Below are positions 28,063 through 37,873 of a DNA stretch of 64,000 nucleotides, piece after piece. The position numbers were made by a program, and so were the translations under genes. The DNA comes from Cupriavidus gilardii (GTDB lineage: Bacteria > Pseudomonadota > Gammaproteobacteria > Burkholderiales > Burkholderiaceae): positions 124,001-188,000 of the forward strand of contig NZ_VZOV01000002.1 in the NCBI RefSeq assembly GCF_008801915.1, in the 5' to 3' direction. Position 1 is the stretch's first letter. Every line of letters starts with the position of its first letter. The notes under the pieces were generated by a model. That model made no database searches, was not told where the DNA came from, and saw only the letters and a list, made by a program, of their open reading frames with translations.

Positions 28063-29175
28063 ATGACCGAACACACGCGTAACCTGCGCCGTCCGCTGCT
28101 GGGCGCCGCGCTCTGCTCCGTGGCGCTTGGCCTGTGCGGCGCCACCCCCTCGCTGCTGGCGGCCGGCAAGCGCCGCGTCAGCCTTCAGGAAGAAGAGATC
28201 GATCCCGGCCGCTATCGCAACGGCAGCAACCCGCAGGCGGCCGCCTTCATCGACGAGATGGTCGCCAGGCACGGCTTCTCGCGCGCGACCCTGAACGACT
28301 GGTTTGGACAGGCCGTCTACTCGGCCACGGTGGCGCGGCTGATCATGCCGCCGACCACGCCGGGCCGCAAAAGCTGGCGCGCCTACCGCTCGCGCTTCAT
28401 CGAACCGATTCGCATCAATGCGGGCGTGCGCTTCTGGCAGCAGCACCGCGACACGCTGCGCCGCGCCGAAAGCGAATTCGGCGTGCCGGCCTCGGTCATC
28501 GTCGGCATCATCGGCGTCGAGACGATCTACGGACGGGACATGGGCAACTTCCGCGTGCTCGACTCGCTGTCGACGCTGGCCTTCGACTATCCCGATACGC
28601 CCAACCGTGCCAGCCGCTCGGCCATGTTCCGCGCGCAACTGCAGGACTACCTGCTGTGGTGCCGCGATACCCGTACCGACGTGTTCTCGGTGCTCGGCTC
28701 GTACGCGGGCGCGATCGGCATTCCGCAGTTCATGCCGACCAGCCTGCGCGAATACGCGACCGACTACGACCGCGACGGCCATATCGACCTGCGCAACAGC
28801 CCGGTCGACGCGATCGGCAGCGTCGGCCGCTTCCTGCAACTGCACGGATGGGAGGCCGGCCGGCCGGTGGTGTGGCGCCTGGCGCAGGACGAAGGCAGCC
28901 GCGGCATCGCGGCGGCCGCGGCGGACGGCGAACCGTGGCCGACGCGCACGCTCAATCAGCTGACGCGCGCCGGGCTGCGGCTGGACGAGCCGATCGACGT
29001 GGCGCGCGAAGGCGAGACCGGGGTGCTTGTGGTGGACCTGCCGACGCCCGATGCGCCCACCGACTACATGCTCGGGCTGCGCAACTTCTACGTGCTGACG
29101 CGCTACAACCGCAGCTTCTTCTACGCGCTGGCGGTCTATCAGCTGGGCGAGGCCGTCAAGGCGGCGATGGTGTAA
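28063..29175 (+). CDS. mltB: Lytic murein transglycosylase B
   Basis: 370 residues. Cleaves the MurNAc-GlcNAc bond with formation of 1,6-anhydromuramic acid. An N-terminal signal region (RRPLLGAALCSVALGLCG) contains two cysteines, but neither lies in a clear lipobox. The catalytic glutamate is in IIGVETIYGRDMGNFRV, followed by FDYPDTPNRASRS, SYAGAIGIPQFMPTS and DYDRDGHIDL, all SLT_2 family motifs. The ATG is preceded by AAAGGA. Convergent with cysM. Confidence 0.93.
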   Translation: MTEHTRNLRRPLLGAALCSVALGLCGATPSLLAAGKRRVSLQEEEIDPGRYRNGSNPQAAAFIDEMVARHGFSRATLNDWFGQAVYSATVARLIMPPTTPGRKSWRAYRSRFIEPIRINAGVRFWQQHRDTLRRAESEFGVPASVIVGIIGVETIYGRDMGNFRVLDSLSTLAFDYPDTPNRASRSAMFRAQLQDYLLWCRDTRTDVFSVLGSYAGAIGIPQFMPTSLREYATDYDRDGHIDLRNSPVDAIGSVGRFLQLHGWEAGRPVVWRLAQDEGSRGIAAAAADGEPWPTRTLNQLTRAGLRLDEPIDVAREGETGVLVVDLPTPDAPTDYMLGLRNFYVLTRYNRSFFYALAVYQLGEAVKAAMV

Positions 29176-29241
29176 GGACCAATGGTCGGGTCGGCGCCTG
29201 CCCCGCTTCTGGCGGACGGCGCCGGCCCTGGCCGACTCGGT

Positions 29242-30144
29242 TCAGGCGGGGAAAACGCCGGTCGACAGATAGCGGTCGCCGCGATCGCAGACGACAAACA
29301 CGATCGTTGCGTCGCGGACCTCCTCGGCGATCCGCAGCGCCACGCACAGCGCGCCGGCGGCCGAGATACCGCAGAAGATGCCTTCCTCGCGCGCCATCCG
29401 GCGGGCCATGTGTTCGGCGTCGGCCTGGCTGACCGGCTCGGTGCGGTCGATATGGCGCGGATCGTAGATCTTCGGCATATAGGCTTCCGGCCATTTGCGG
29501 ATGCCCGGAATACGCGAGCCTTCGGCCGGTTGCGCGCCGACGATCTGGATCGCCGGGTTCTGTTCCTTCAGATAGCGCGACACCCCGGTAATGGTGCCGG
29601 TGGTGCCCATCGCCGAGACGAAATGCGTGACGCGTCCTTCGGTGTCGCGCCAGATTTCGGGACCGGTGGTCTCGTAGTGGGACTGCGGATTATCGGGATT
29701 GGCGAACTGGTCGAGGATGATGCCCTTGCCGTCGCGCTCCATCGAATCGGCCAGATCGCGCGCGTATTCCATGCCGCCCTTGACCGGGGTCAGGATGATC
29801 TCGGCGCCGTAGGCCGCCATGCTCTGGCGGCGCTCCATGCTGAGGTCCTCGGGCATGATCAGCACCATCTTGTAGCCGCGGATCGCGGCGGCCATCGCCA
29901 GCGCGATGCCGGTATTGCCCGACGTCGCTTCGATCAGCGTGTCGCCGGGCTTGATGCGGCCGCGCGCTTCGGCACGCGCGATCATCGACAGCGCGGGGCG
30001 GTCCTTGACGGAGCCGGCGGGATTGTTGCCTTCGAGCTTGCCGAGAATCACATTGCCGCGCTCGGCGTTGGCGGCTCCGGGAATACGCTGCAGTTGCACC
30101 AGCGGCGTATTGCCGATGGTGTCTTCGATCGTCTTGTAGGCCAT
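29242..30144 (-). CDS. cysM: Cysteine synthase B (O-acetylserine sulfhydrylase)
   Basis: 300 residues. PLP enzyme making cysteine from O-acetylserine and sulfide or thiosulfate. PLP-binding lysine in NPAGSVKDRPA, phosphate/substrate loop EATSGNTGIALAMA and the GTTGTITG phosphate-binding loop. SMGT... equivalents and length favour CysM over CysK (IIVLDQFANPDNP-like segment and MEYARDLADSM are CysM-typical). Starts MAYKTIEDTIGNTPLV. Stands as a single gene between mltB and the permease. Confidence 0.93.
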   Translation of the reverse strand: MAYKTIEDTIGNTPLVQLQRIPGAANAERGNVILGKLEGNNPAGSVKDRPALSMIARAEARGRIKPGDTLIEATSGNTGIALAMAAAIRGYKMVLIMPEDLSMERRQSMAAYGAEIILTPVKGGMEYARDLADSMERDGKGIILDQFANPDNPQSHYETTGPEIWRDTEGRVTHFVSAMGTTGTITGVSRYLKEQNPAIQIVGAQPAEGSRIPGIRKWPEAYMPKIYDPRHIDRTEPVSQADAEHMARRMAREEGIFCGISAAGALCVALRIAEEVRDATIVFVVCDRGDRYLSTGVFPA

Positions 30145-30255
30145 GATGGGGCGAGTCCAAATGTCGGCGCCCATTGTAATGCAGTCGTCATGACCCTGCC
30201 GCCAGCGCGGCGGCAAGCGCGGCGAGGCAGCTTGCGCGTGCCCCGCCCCGGTTCA

Positions 30256-31554
30256 TCAGGCGCGCGCGCGCCCCTTGCCGAGCAGGTGATACAGCAGGAT
30301 CGCGCCGAAGGTGGCGGTCCCGATGCCGCCCAGCGTCATGCCGCCGAAGCGCAGCGTCAGATCGCCGGCAGCGACCGTCAGCGTGGCGCCGACGGTGATC
30401 AGATTGCGCGAATCGGAGAAGTCGACGCGGTTCTCGACCCAGATCCGGCCCGCGGTGGCCGCGATCAGGCCGAACACGACGATGGTCAGGCCGCCGATCA
30501 CCGGACCGGGAATGGTCAGGATCAGCGCACCGAACTTGGGCGAGAAGCCCAGCAGGATCGCCACCAGCGCGGCGACCACGAAGATCAGCGTCGAATAGAT
30601 GCGCGTCACTGCCATCACGCCCATGTTCTCGGCATAGGTCGTCACGCCGGTACCGCCGCCGGCGGCCGACAGCATCGTCGCGACGCCGTCGCCGATAAAG
30701 GCGCGGCCGATATACGGGTCCAGATTGCGGCCGGTCATCACGCCGATCGCCTTGATATGGCCCAGGTTCTCCGCGACCAGCACGATCGCCACCGGCGCGA
30801 TCAGCAGCATCGCGTTGAGCTCGAACACCGGCGTGGTGAAGGCCGGCAGGCCGAACCAGCTGGCGCTGGCGACGCCGGAGAAATCGATCGGCTTGCCCAG
30901 GCCGAACGCATTGGCGCAGACCCAGTAGGCCAGATAGCCGATCAGCCCGCCGATCAGCACGGGCAGCCGGCCGATCATGCCGGGCGCGCGCACCGCCACC
31001 AGCCCGACCGCGACCACCGTCAGCAGGCCGATCCAGGTATCGAGCGCGGCGGCGCTGACCGCCTTGACCGCAACCGGCGCCAGGTTCAGCCCGATCGCGG
31101 CGACGATGGCGCCGGTCACCACCGGCGGCATCAGCCGTTCGACCCAGCCATAGCCGGCGGCCTGCACCACCAGGCCGATCACGGTGTAAAGCAGGCCGGC
31201 GGCGATGATGCCGCCGAGCGCCAACGGAATATTCGGATTCGGGCCGCTGCCGGCATAGCCGGTGGCCGCGATCACGACGGCGATGAAGGCAAAGCTGGAA
31301 CCGAGGTAGCTCGGCACGCGGCCGCGCACGCACAGGAAGAAGATCAGCGTGCCGATGCCCGAGAACAGGATCGCGATATTGGGGTTGAAGCCCATCAGGA
31401 TCGGCGCGATCGCGGTCGAGCCGAACATCGCCACCACGTGCTGGATGCCGGCCAGCACGGTCTGCCCCGCGGGCAGCCGTTCATCGGGCGCGATCACGCC
31501 TTCGGTCTTCAGTGTCCAGCGCGGCAGGAATCCCGCCTCGTCGCCATTCGCCAT
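30256..31554 (-). CDS. Uracil/xanthine permease family (NCS2)
   Basis: 432 residues with about 14 hydrophobic segments, length as in UraA/RutG. Proton-coupled nucleobase uptake. N-terminus PAGQTVLAGIQHVVAMFGST is the family opening; substrate-site segments are AENLGHIKAIG and SAAGGGTGVTTYAENMGVM, the latter containing the conserved glutamate. The GVTTYAEN form and lack of further marks fit uracil carriers (UraA/RutG) more than xanthine ones. GGGAG lies before the ATG. No rut or pyr genes nearby to fix the substrate. Confidence 0.9.
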   Translation of the reverse strand: MANGDEAGFLPRWTLKTEGVIAPDERLPAGQTVLAGIQHVVAMFGSTAIAPILMGFNPNIAILFSGIGTLIFFLCVRGRVPSYLGSSFAFIAVVIAATGYAGSGPNPNIPLALGGIIAAGLLYTVIGLVVQAAGYGWVERLMPPVVTGAIVAAIGLNLAPVAVKAVSAAALDTWIGLLTVVAVGLVAVRAPGMIGRLPVLIGGLIGYLAYWVCANAFGLGKPIDFSGVASASWFGLPAFTTPVFELNAMLLIAPVAIVLVAENLGHIKAIGVMTGRNLDPYIGRAFIGDGVATMLSAAGGGTGVTTYAENMGVMAVTRIYSTLIFVVAALVAILLGFSPKFGALILTIPGPVIGGLTIVVFGLIAATAGRIWVENRVDFSDSRNLITVGATLTVAAGDLTLRFGGMTLGGIGTATFGAILLYHLLGKGRARA

Positions 31555-31900
31555 CGTTGAGCTCCCGTTCTGAGGTGGCCGCTGGCGCGCCGCGCCCGGC
31601 CGTTTCTGGTGATGTGTTGGTGATGTGTTGTGGCCGGCAGCGCTTGCCGCGGCGGCGCGGCATGCGTTCCCCGGTGGCTCCCGGTCCGCGCATCGCGCGC
31701 CGCCAGCCCCCTTCGCTCTCCATCGAGAGACGAACGAGGCGCCCTGCCGCAGCGCCCGCATCATACTCCCTGGCCCAGGGCCTGCGAAGCGCCGCGGGAT
31801 CCGATTGGCGGCGCCGCGACATTGCCGTGCCGCTCAGGCGTTAGCACGAGCCATACCAGCACAGGATGGCGGCATCGGCCGACGGCGGCCGCCAGGCCGC
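31555..31900. other. Gene-poor region upstream of the permease
   Basis: No supported gene. It should hold the permease promoter (minus strand) and ends at the comEA stop. An 11-bp tandem duplication TGGTGATGTGT occurs at 31607-31617 and 31618-31628 in the permease leader; no terminator or riboswitch was recognised. Confidence 0.5.
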
Positions 31901-32287
31901 TCAGTGCGCGGCCTTGCTGGTCTTGCCGGAACCCTTGCCGGCCGGCGGGACTACCGCCGCGGTCGGTGCGGCAGCGGGCTGCTTGCCGCCCTTTGCCGCG
32001 GGAAGCGCCCCACCCTTGCCGATGTTCAATCCCTCGCCCTGCAGACGCACCACCGACTTCGGCCCCAGGCCCTTGACCCGCTCGACCAGATCGTTGGCGT
32101 CCTTGAACGCGCCCTGCTTGCCGCGCTCCTCGACGATGCGGCGCGCCATCGCCGGTCCGATTCCCTTGACCGTGGTCAGCGCCGCCTCGTCGGCACTGTT
32201 GACGTCGACAGCGGCCAGCGCGCTGCCGGCCGGCGCCATCGACATGCCCAGGCAGCATGCCAGCGCCAGCAAGGTTTGCTTGATCAT
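31901..32287 (-). CDS. ComEA-like helix-hairpin-helix DNA-binding protein
   Basis: 128 residues: signal peptide (LLALACCLGMSMAPAG, cleavage after ALA), then AVDVNSADEAALTTVKGIGP and a double helix-hairpin-helix, MARRIVEERGKQGAF ... DLVERVKGLGPKSV, then a Pro/Ala/Lys/Gly-rich tail. Such proteins bind double-stranded DNA in the periplasm during uptake; small versions like this one are common in this group and not proof of competence. AAGGAG precedes the ATG. Downstream end of the gyrA-to-hldD block. Confidence 0.88.
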   Translation of the reverse strand: MIKQTLLALACCLGMSMAPAGSALAAVDVNSADEAALTTVKGIGPAMARRIVEERGKQGAFKDANDLVERVKGLGPKSVVRLQGEGLNIGKGGALPAAKGGKQPAAAPTAAVVPPAGKGSGKTSKAAH

Positions 32288-32518
32288 GAACAGGCTCCTT
32301 CTCCGGTGACCGGAGTTCGGCTTCGTTGGCGATGCCCGGACGGGCATGCCGCCCCGCCGTCGCGACGGGGTAGGCCGAGAATAAGAGCCAGGGAGACAGG
32401 CGGCGCGCCGTGCAACAAAAGTTGACGCGATTCGAGCGGAAAGCGCGGCGCCGGTTTGCGGGGAAACGACAGCGGGGAAGCGGCCGCCGCCCGTCACAGA
32501 GTCGGGCGGCCGCCGGCT

Positions 32519-33514
32519 TCAGCCGCCGCGCTCGAGCAGCCAGCGGCAATAACGCGCGACGCCTTCCTCGACCGTATAGAACGGCGCGGTATAGCCGGCG
32601 CCGCGCAGGCGCGAGACGTCGGACTGCGTGAAGCACTGGTACTTGCCGCGCAGCGCATCGGGGAACTTGATGTATTCGATCAGCCCTTCCTGCTCCATCT
32701 CGTCCAGCGTCAGCGGCGGCTTGCCTTCCGCGCCGCGCAGCGTGTTGACCACGGTGGTCGCGATGTCGTTGAACGGCTGCGCGCGCCCAGTGCCGAGATT
32801 GAAGATGCCAGACTTCTCGGGATGATCGAGGAAGAACAGGTTGACCTTGACCACGTCCTCGACCGAGACGAAATCGCGGCTGTGGCCGCCCGGGCCATAG
32901 CCGCCGTATTCGCCGAACAGCTTGACGGTGCCGTCGGCGCGGAACTGGTTGAAGTTGTGGAAGGCCACCGAAGCCATGCGGCCCTTGTGCGCCTCGCGCG
33001 GACCATAGACGTTGAAGTAGCGGAACCCGACGATCTGCGAGTGGGCGTTCGGCAGCGTGCGCCGCACCAGCTGGTCGAACAGGAACTTCGAGTAGCCGTA
33101 GACGTTCAGCGGCTTCTCGTATTCGCGGTCTTCCTTGAAGGTCTGCGAGGCGCCGTAGGTCGCCGCCGACGACGCATAGAGAAACTGCACGCCCTGCTCC
33201 AGGCACGCTTGCATCAGCGCCTTGGTGTAGCGGTAGTTGTTCTCCATCATGTAGCGGCCGTCGGTCTCCATCGTGTCCGAACAGGCGCCCTCGTGGAAGA
33301 TCGCGCGGACCTTGCCGAATTCGCCGCGCGCGAAGCGGTCCAGGAAGTCGGTCTTGTCCAGGTAGTCGGCGATCTCGCAATCGACCAGGTTGTGGAACTT
33401 GTCGGCGCGGGTCAGGTTGTCGACCGCGATGACGTTGTTCTCGCCGCGCTCGTTCAGCCCCTTGACGAGGTTGCTGCCGACGAAACCGGCGGCGCCGGTG
33501 ACGATGATGGTCAT
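32519..33514 (-). CDS. hldD: ADP-L-glycero-D-manno-heptose 6-epimerase
   Basis: 331 residues, short-chain dehydrogenase fold with NADP. Last step in making ADP-heptose for the LPS inner core. Motifs: [16 protein letters not shown] (nucleotide binding), SSAATYG, catalytic YGYSKFLFD (Tyr-x3-Lys), [10 protein letters not shown]. The specific signature [17 protein letters not shown] is characteristic of HldD. It follows hldE by 26 bp on the same strand, so they are co-transcribed. Confidence 0.96.
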   Translation of the reverse strand: MTIIVTGAAGFVGSNLVKGLNERGENNVIAVDNLTRADKFHNLVDCEIADYLDKTDFLDRFARGEFGKVRAIFHEGACSDTMETDGRYMMENNYRYTKALMQACLEQGVQFLYASSAATYGASQTFKEDREYEKPLNVYGYSKFLFDQLVRRTLPNAHSQIVGFRYFNVYGPREAHKGRMASVAFHNFNQFRADGTVKLFGEYGGYGPGGHSRDFVSVEDVVKVNLFFLDHPEKSGIFNLGTGRAQPFNDIATTVVNTLRGAEGKPPLTLDEMEQEGLIEYIKFPDALRGKYQCFTQSDVSRLRGAGYTAPFYTVEEGVARYCRWLLERGG

Positions 33515-33540
33515 GGTGAATCCAGCAGTGATAAGGGGCG

Positions 33541-34491
33541 TCAGCCTTGCGCCGCGCCGAACAGTTCGGGGTAGCTGACCACGGCCGTGCCCAGCTTGCC
33601 GACCACGATGCCGCCGGCGCGGTTGGCATGCTGCACCGCTTCCTTCAGCGGAATGCCGGCGCCGAGCATGGTGGCCAGCGTTGCGATCACGGTGTCGCCG
33701 GCGCCGGACACGTCGTAGACCTCGCGCGCCTGCGCGGAGACGTGCAACACTTCGGCCTCGGTGTACAGCGTCATGCCTTCCTCGGAGCGCGTCAGCAGCA
33801 GCGCTTCGAGCCGCAGCGCGCGGCGCAGGTTCTGCGCGCGGATGGTCAGGTCGGCCTCGGTCTTCCAGGCGCCGACCACATGGCGCATCTCGGCGCGGTT
33901 CGGCGTGATCAGCGTGGCGCCGCGATAGCGCGAATAGTCGTCGCCTTTCGGGTCGACCAGCACCATCTTGCCGGCGGCGCGGCCGCCCTCGACCATGCGC
34001 GCGACATGGGTCAGTCCGCCCTTGCCGTAGTCGGACAGCACCAGCACCTGGTAGTCGCCGATCAGCGCCTGGAAACGGTCCTGCACCGACAGCAGCACCT
34101 CGTGCGCCGGCGGGTTCTCGAAGTCGACGCGCAGCAGCTGCTGCTGGTGCGCGACCACGCGCAGCTTGATCGTCGTATTGACGCTGCGGTCGCGGTAGAG
34201 AAACGGCTGCACGTGCTCGGCGGTCAGCAGGTTCTCCAGCATGCTGCCGGGTTCGTCGTCGCCCACCACCCCCAGCATGCCGACCGTCGCGCCCAGCGCG
34301 GCGGCGTTGCGCGCCACGTTGGCGGCGCCACCCAGGCGCTCCTCGCTGCGCTTGACCTGGACCACCGGGACCGGGGCCTCGGGCGAGATCCGTTCGACAT
34401 CGCCGAACCAGTAGCGGTCCAGCATCATGTCGCCCACCACCAGGATGCGCGATTGCCGGATCTGTTCGCGAGAGATCGGGTTCCTGTTCAT
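33541..34491 (-). CDS. hldE: D-glycero-beta-D-manno-heptose-7-phosphate kinase (kinase domain only)
   Basis: 316 residues: a single PfkB/ribokinase domain. Phosphorylates heptose 7-phosphate at C1 in the ADP-heptose pathway. Motifs: [37 protein letters not shown], and the anion-hole ASDP-type [15 protein letters not shown]. coli HldE has a second, cytidylyltransferase-type domain; here that domain is absent, so this is the HldA/RfaE1 form and a separate HldC/RfaE2 gene must lie elsewhere. Start: ATG after AGGAAGCTG. Between ugd and hldD. Confidence 0.93.
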   Translation of the reverse strand: MNRNPISREQIRQSRILVVGDMMLDRYWFGDVERISPEAPVPVVQVKRSEERLGGAANVARNAAALGATVGMLGVVGDDEPGSMLENLLTAEHVQPFLYRDRSVNTTIKLRVVAHQQQLLRVDFENPPAHEVLLSVQDRFQALIGDYQVLVLSDYGKGGLTHVARMVEGGRAAGKMVLVDPKGDDYSRYRGATLITPNRAEMRHVVGAWKTEADLTIRAQNLRRALRLEALLLTRSEEGMTLYTEAEVLHVSAQAREVYDVSGAGDTVIATLATMLGAGIPLKEAVQHANRAGGIVVGKLGTAVVSYPELFGAAQG

Positions 34492-34542
34492 CAGCTTCCT
34501 TTTGGCCGGCGCGCCGCCCGGCGGCCGCACCGGCATGTTGCG

Positions 34543-35916
34543 TCAGGCCGCCGCCGCGGGCCGGCCGATCGCGTGATACTCGATACCGGCCTCCTGCATC
34601 GCGGCCGGCTCATACAGATTGCGCCCGTCGAACACGACCGGCGTCTTCAGGCGGCGCCGGATCTGCGCGAAGTCCGGGCTGCGGAACACCTTCCATTCGG
34701 TGACGATCGCCAGCGCGTCGGCGCCGTCCAGCGTCTCCATCTGCGCATCGCAGAACGTCACGCGCTCGAAGCCGCCTTCGATGCCGGCCAGGTCCTGCGC
34801 CAGCGCGCGCCGCGCCTCCTGCATCGCGACCGGATCGTGCACCCGCAGCGACGCGCCGCGCGAGACCAGATCGCGGGCCAGCACCCGCGACGGCGCCTCG
34901 CGCATGTCGTCGGTATTGGGCTTGAACGCCAGGCCCCAGATGGCGAAGGTGCGCCCGCTCAGATCCTCGCCGAAGCGCCGCACGACCTTGTCGCCGAGCA
35001 CGCGCTTCTGCGCCTCGTTGACCGCCTCGACGGCCTCCAGCACCCGCATCGCCTTGCCGCTCGCGGCGGCCGTGCGCATCAGCGCCTGCACGTCCTTCGG
35101 AAAGCACGAACCGCCGTAGCCGGCGCCGGCATAGAGGAAACTGTAGCCGATCCGCGGATCGGAACCGATTCCCAGGCGCACCAGCTCGATATCGGCGCCG
35201 ACCTCGTCGGCCAGGTTGGCCAGTTCGTTCATGAACGAGATCCGCGTCGCCAGCATCGAGTTGGCCGCGTACTTGGTGAACTCGGCCGAGCGCACGTCCA
35301 TATAGAAGGTGCGCTCGTGATTGCGGTTGAATGGCGCGTACAGCGCCCGCATGATCGCCTTGGCATGGCGGCCGGCGGCGTCGTTGTTGCAGCCGAGCAC
35401 GATGCGGTCGGGCCGCATGAAGTCCTCGACCGCGGCGCCTTCCTTCAGGAATTCGGGATTGGAGACCACCGAGAACTGCAGGTCCTCGAGCCCGCGCGCG
35501 GCGAGCTCCTCGCGGATCACCGCGGCGACGCGGTCGCCGGTCCCGACCGGCACGGTCGACTTGTCGACCACGATCTTGAAGCCGGTCATGTGCCGGCCGA
35601 TATTGCGCGCGGCCGCCAGCACATACTGCAGATCGGCCGAGCCGTCCTCGTCCGGCGGCGTGCCGACCGCGATGAATTGCACGTCGGCGTGGTCGACCGC
35701 CGCGGCGACGTCGGTGGAGAACACCAGCCGTCCCGCTTCGCGGTTGCGCTGGATCAGGTCCTTCAGGCCGGGCTCGTAGATCGGCACGCCGCCATCGTTG
35801 AGCAGCGCGATCTTCTCTTCATCGACGTCGAGGCAGAACACATCGTTGCCGAGCTCGGCCAGGCAGGCGCCGGTGACCAGGCCGACATAACCGCTGCCGA
35901 TGATGGTGACTTTCAT
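34543..35916 (-). CDS. ugd: UDP-glucose 6-dehydrogenase
   Basis: 457 residues. NAD-dependent four-electron oxidation of UDP-glucose to UDP-glucuronate for surface polysaccharides or lipid A modification sugars. Motifs: [19 protein letters not shown] (NAD), [14 protein letters not shown], the catalytic cysteine in [13 protein letters not shown] (near residue 262), and [13 protein letters not shown]. In the same run as hldE/hldD and lapAB, it makes this a surface-polysaccharide and LPS section. Confidence 0.96.
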   Translation of the reverse strand: MKVTIIGSGYVGLVTGACLAELGNDVFCLDVDEEKIALLNDGGVPIYEPGLKDLIQRNREAGRLVFSTDVAAAVDHADVQFIAVGTPPDEDGSADLQYVLAAARNIGRHMTGFKIVVDKSTVPVGTGDRVAAVIREELAARGLEDLQFSVVSNPEFLKEGAAVEDFMRPDRIVLGCNNDAAGRHAKAIMRALYAPFNRNHERTFYMDVRSAEFTKYAANSMLATRISFMNELANLADEVGADIELVRLGIGSDPRIGYSFLYAGAGYGGSCFPKDVQALMRTAAASGKAMRVLEAVEAVNEAQKRVLGDKVVRRFGEDLSGRTFAIWGLAFKPNTDDMREAPSRVLARDLVSRGASLRVHDPVAMQEARRALAQDLAGIEGGFERVTFCDAQMETLDGADALAIVTEWKVFRSPDFAQIRRRLKTPVVFDGRNLYEPAAMQEAGIEYHAIGRPAAAA

Positions 35917-35960
35917 GAGGACGACTCCGTGAGACGGGGCGGATCAGGCTGGACGCAGGC

Positions 35961-37208
35961 TCAGCCGAGCGCTTCGGTGCGCCGCGGCGCGTAGGATTCC
36001 CAGCGGTTGCAGCCGGGGCACTGCCAGTAGAACAGGCGCGCGCGGAAGCCGCACTCGCGGCAGGTGTAGCGCGCCAGATTGCGGGTGCGCAGCTGCAGCA
36101 GGTCGCGAATGGCGGCGTCTTCCTGTGCGGTCGCGTCGGCCGGCGTCGCATCGGCGGCGGTTCCATCCGCGGCAGGCGCGCCATTGCCTTCGGCGACATC
36201 GGCCGTCGCCGGCGCCGGCGCGGCCAGCGCGGCGCGCGCATCGAAATAGCGCGTCAGCGCCTGCAGCGACGGCTGCCGGCGCAGCTGGTCGCGCATCAGC
36301 GCGGCCGCGGCGGCGGGACCTTCGAGTTCGAGTTCGGTGCGATAGGCGGTGTCGAGCAGCTCGGCCGCGAGGCCCGTCTTCAGCAGGCCGCGCAGCCATT
36401 CGAGCGCCTTGCCCTGCTCGCCCAGTTCGCGATATGCCTTGACTACGCGATCGGCGACAAGCGGCAGATAGCTGGCATCCTGGCGTTCGATGCCGAGCCA
36501 GTGGCCCAGCGCCGCGCCGAGATCACCCGACGCCATCGCGACATCGCCGAGCAGGATCGGCGCGCGCACGTTCTTCGGGTTCTCGCGCAGCGCCTGCTCG
36601 AGCCAGCCGACCGCCTCGTCGGGCTGCTTGCGCTGCAGCGCATCCTGCGCCAGTTCGCAGCAGAACTGCGCAATCTGCACGCTGTAGTCCTGCTGGGTCG
36701 CGCTCTGCAGCTCGCGCGCGGCGTCGATCGCCTTGCGCCATTCCTTCTCGACCTCGTACAGCTCCAGCAGCACGCGCTTGGCCGATGCGGCATACGGGCC
36801 GGACATCAGCGCACGCAGCGCGTCCTCGGCGCGGTCAAGCAGGCCGGCGCGCAGATAGTCCTGGCCCAGCTCGTACAGCGCATGCTCGCGCTCGGTGTCG
36901 GGCAGATCGGGGCGCGTGGCCAGATTCTGGTGCACGCGGATCGCGCGTTCGGTCTCGCCGCGGCGGCGGAACAGCGCCCCGAGCGCGAAGTGCAGCTCGG
37001 TGGTTTCCGGGTCGAGCCGCGCGACCTCGATGAAGGCGTCGATCGCCTTGTCGGGCTGCTCGTTGAGCAGGAAGTTCAGGCCCTTGAAATACGAGCGCGG
37101 CAAGGCGCCCTGCTCGCTGATCGCCTGCCGCAGGTCGAGGCGGGCCGCCATCCAGCCGAGCCCGAATACGAGCGGAAGGGCGAGCAGCCACCAGGTTTCA
37201 AAATTCAT
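35961..37208 (-). CDS. lapB: LPS assembly protein LapB (YciM)
   Basis: 415 residues. An N-terminal membrane anchor (WWLLALPLVFGLGWMAARL) is followed by a cytosolic array of TPR units (first: LNFLLNEQPDKAIDAFIEV; others at PETTELHFALGALFRRRGE and TEREHALYELGQDYLRAG) and a C-terminal rubredoxin-type zinc module with two CxxC knuckles (CRECG and CPGCN). In E. coli LapB links LPS assembly to LpxC degradation by FtsH. Between TPRs and the zinc module is an extra low-complexity linker of about 35 residues (GAPAADGTAADATPADATAQ core). Partner gene lapA is upstream, 3 bp apart. Confidence 0.93.
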   Translation of the reverse strand: MNFETWWLLALPLVFGLGWMAARLDLRQAISEQGALPRSYFKGLNFLLNEQPDKAIDAFIEVARLDPETTELHFALGALFRRRGETERAIRVHQNLATRPDLPDTEREHALYELGQDYLRAGLLDRAEDALRALMSGPYAASAKRVLLELYEVEKEWRKAIDAARELQSATQQDYSVQIAQFCCELAQDALQRKQPDEAVGWLEQALRENPKNVRAPILLGDVAMASGDLGAALGHWLGIERQDASYLPLVADRVVKAYRELGEQGKALEWLRGLLKTGLAAELLDTAYRTELELEGPAAAAALMRDQLRRQPSLQALTRYFDARAALAAPAPATADVAEGNGAPAADGTAADATPADATAQEDAAIRDLLQLRTRNLARYTCRECGFRARLFYWQCPGCNRWESYAPRRTEALG

Positions 37209-37211
37209 TGC

Positions 37212-37535
37212 TTAGACTTTCGGGCCGATTACGTTGTAAGGCGCCACGGCCTTGGAAGAAGACGCGCCGGCGCCGTCCTCGGCCGGCGTGCGCGCGTTGC
37301 CGACCGCACGGCGCAGCCGCGCGATCTCGAGCCGCTGCCGCATCAGGCCCGGCGCCACCGAGATCAACGCCGCCAGCGCGCCCAGCACGAAGGCGGCCAG
37401 CAGGATCAGGATCAGCGGCGCGCGCCACACCGCGTCGAAGAACAGCTGCAGCGACACATCGGCGGTATTGCGCAGGGCGAGCACGAACAGCAGCGCGAAC
37501 AGGACGATACGGATAATCCAGGCGACAAGTTTCAT
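37212..37535 (-). CDS. lapA: LapA family inner-membrane protein (DUF1049)
   Basis: 107 residues with two membrane segments (LVAWIIRIVLFALLFVLAL and APLILILLAAFVLGALAAL) and a coiled cytosolic tail starting RQRLEIARLRRAVGN. DUF1049 proteins adjoin lapB and in E. coli help regulate LPS production. Start at the ATG of MKLVAWIIR; the frame is open upstream but not protein-like. Only 3 bp separates it from lapB. Confidence 0.9.
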   Translation of the reverse strand: MKLVAWIIRIVLFALLFVLALRNTADVSLQLFFDAVWRAPLILILLAAFVLGALAALISVAPGLMRQRLEIARLRRAVGNARTPAEDGAGASSSKAVAPYNVIGPKV

Positions 37536-37873
37536 GCGATTGACGAAGTGTCTGCGGCGGCGTGGCGGCAAAAAGGGGCGAAAGGACGAGGACGCGCCAT
37601 GCGGGTGCCGGTTGCCGGGTATCTCGAACGGCAGGCCGGCCGCGGGCGGCGGCTCCCCGGCATTGTAGCGGAATCGATTGGCGCACACGGCGCGATCGGG
37701 GCTGGCGCCGCAGGCAAATTGGCAAGTCCTATGGGGATACGGAGAGGTCACTCAGACACCCGCGCCCGCGCCGCGGTTCCACGCCTGCGGATGCGCCAGG
37801 CATAAAAAAAAGCGCTCCTTGCGGAGCGCCTTTTCGATTCCGTAGCCGGCTTCGTCGCCGAAGCGGCCGGGAT
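37536..37873. other. Gap between ihfB and lapA
   Basis: Contains the ihfB terminator (37804-37833). The lapA/lapB promoter should lie between it and 37535. No supported gene seen. Confidence 0.5.
37804..37833 (-). terminator. Rho-independent terminator of ihfB
   Basis: Stem GCGCTCC / GGAGCGC with loop TTGC, flanked on the minus strand by eight T residues. It lies 41 bp after the ihfB stop codon and separates the rpsA-ihfB transcript from lapA. Confidence 0.9.
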
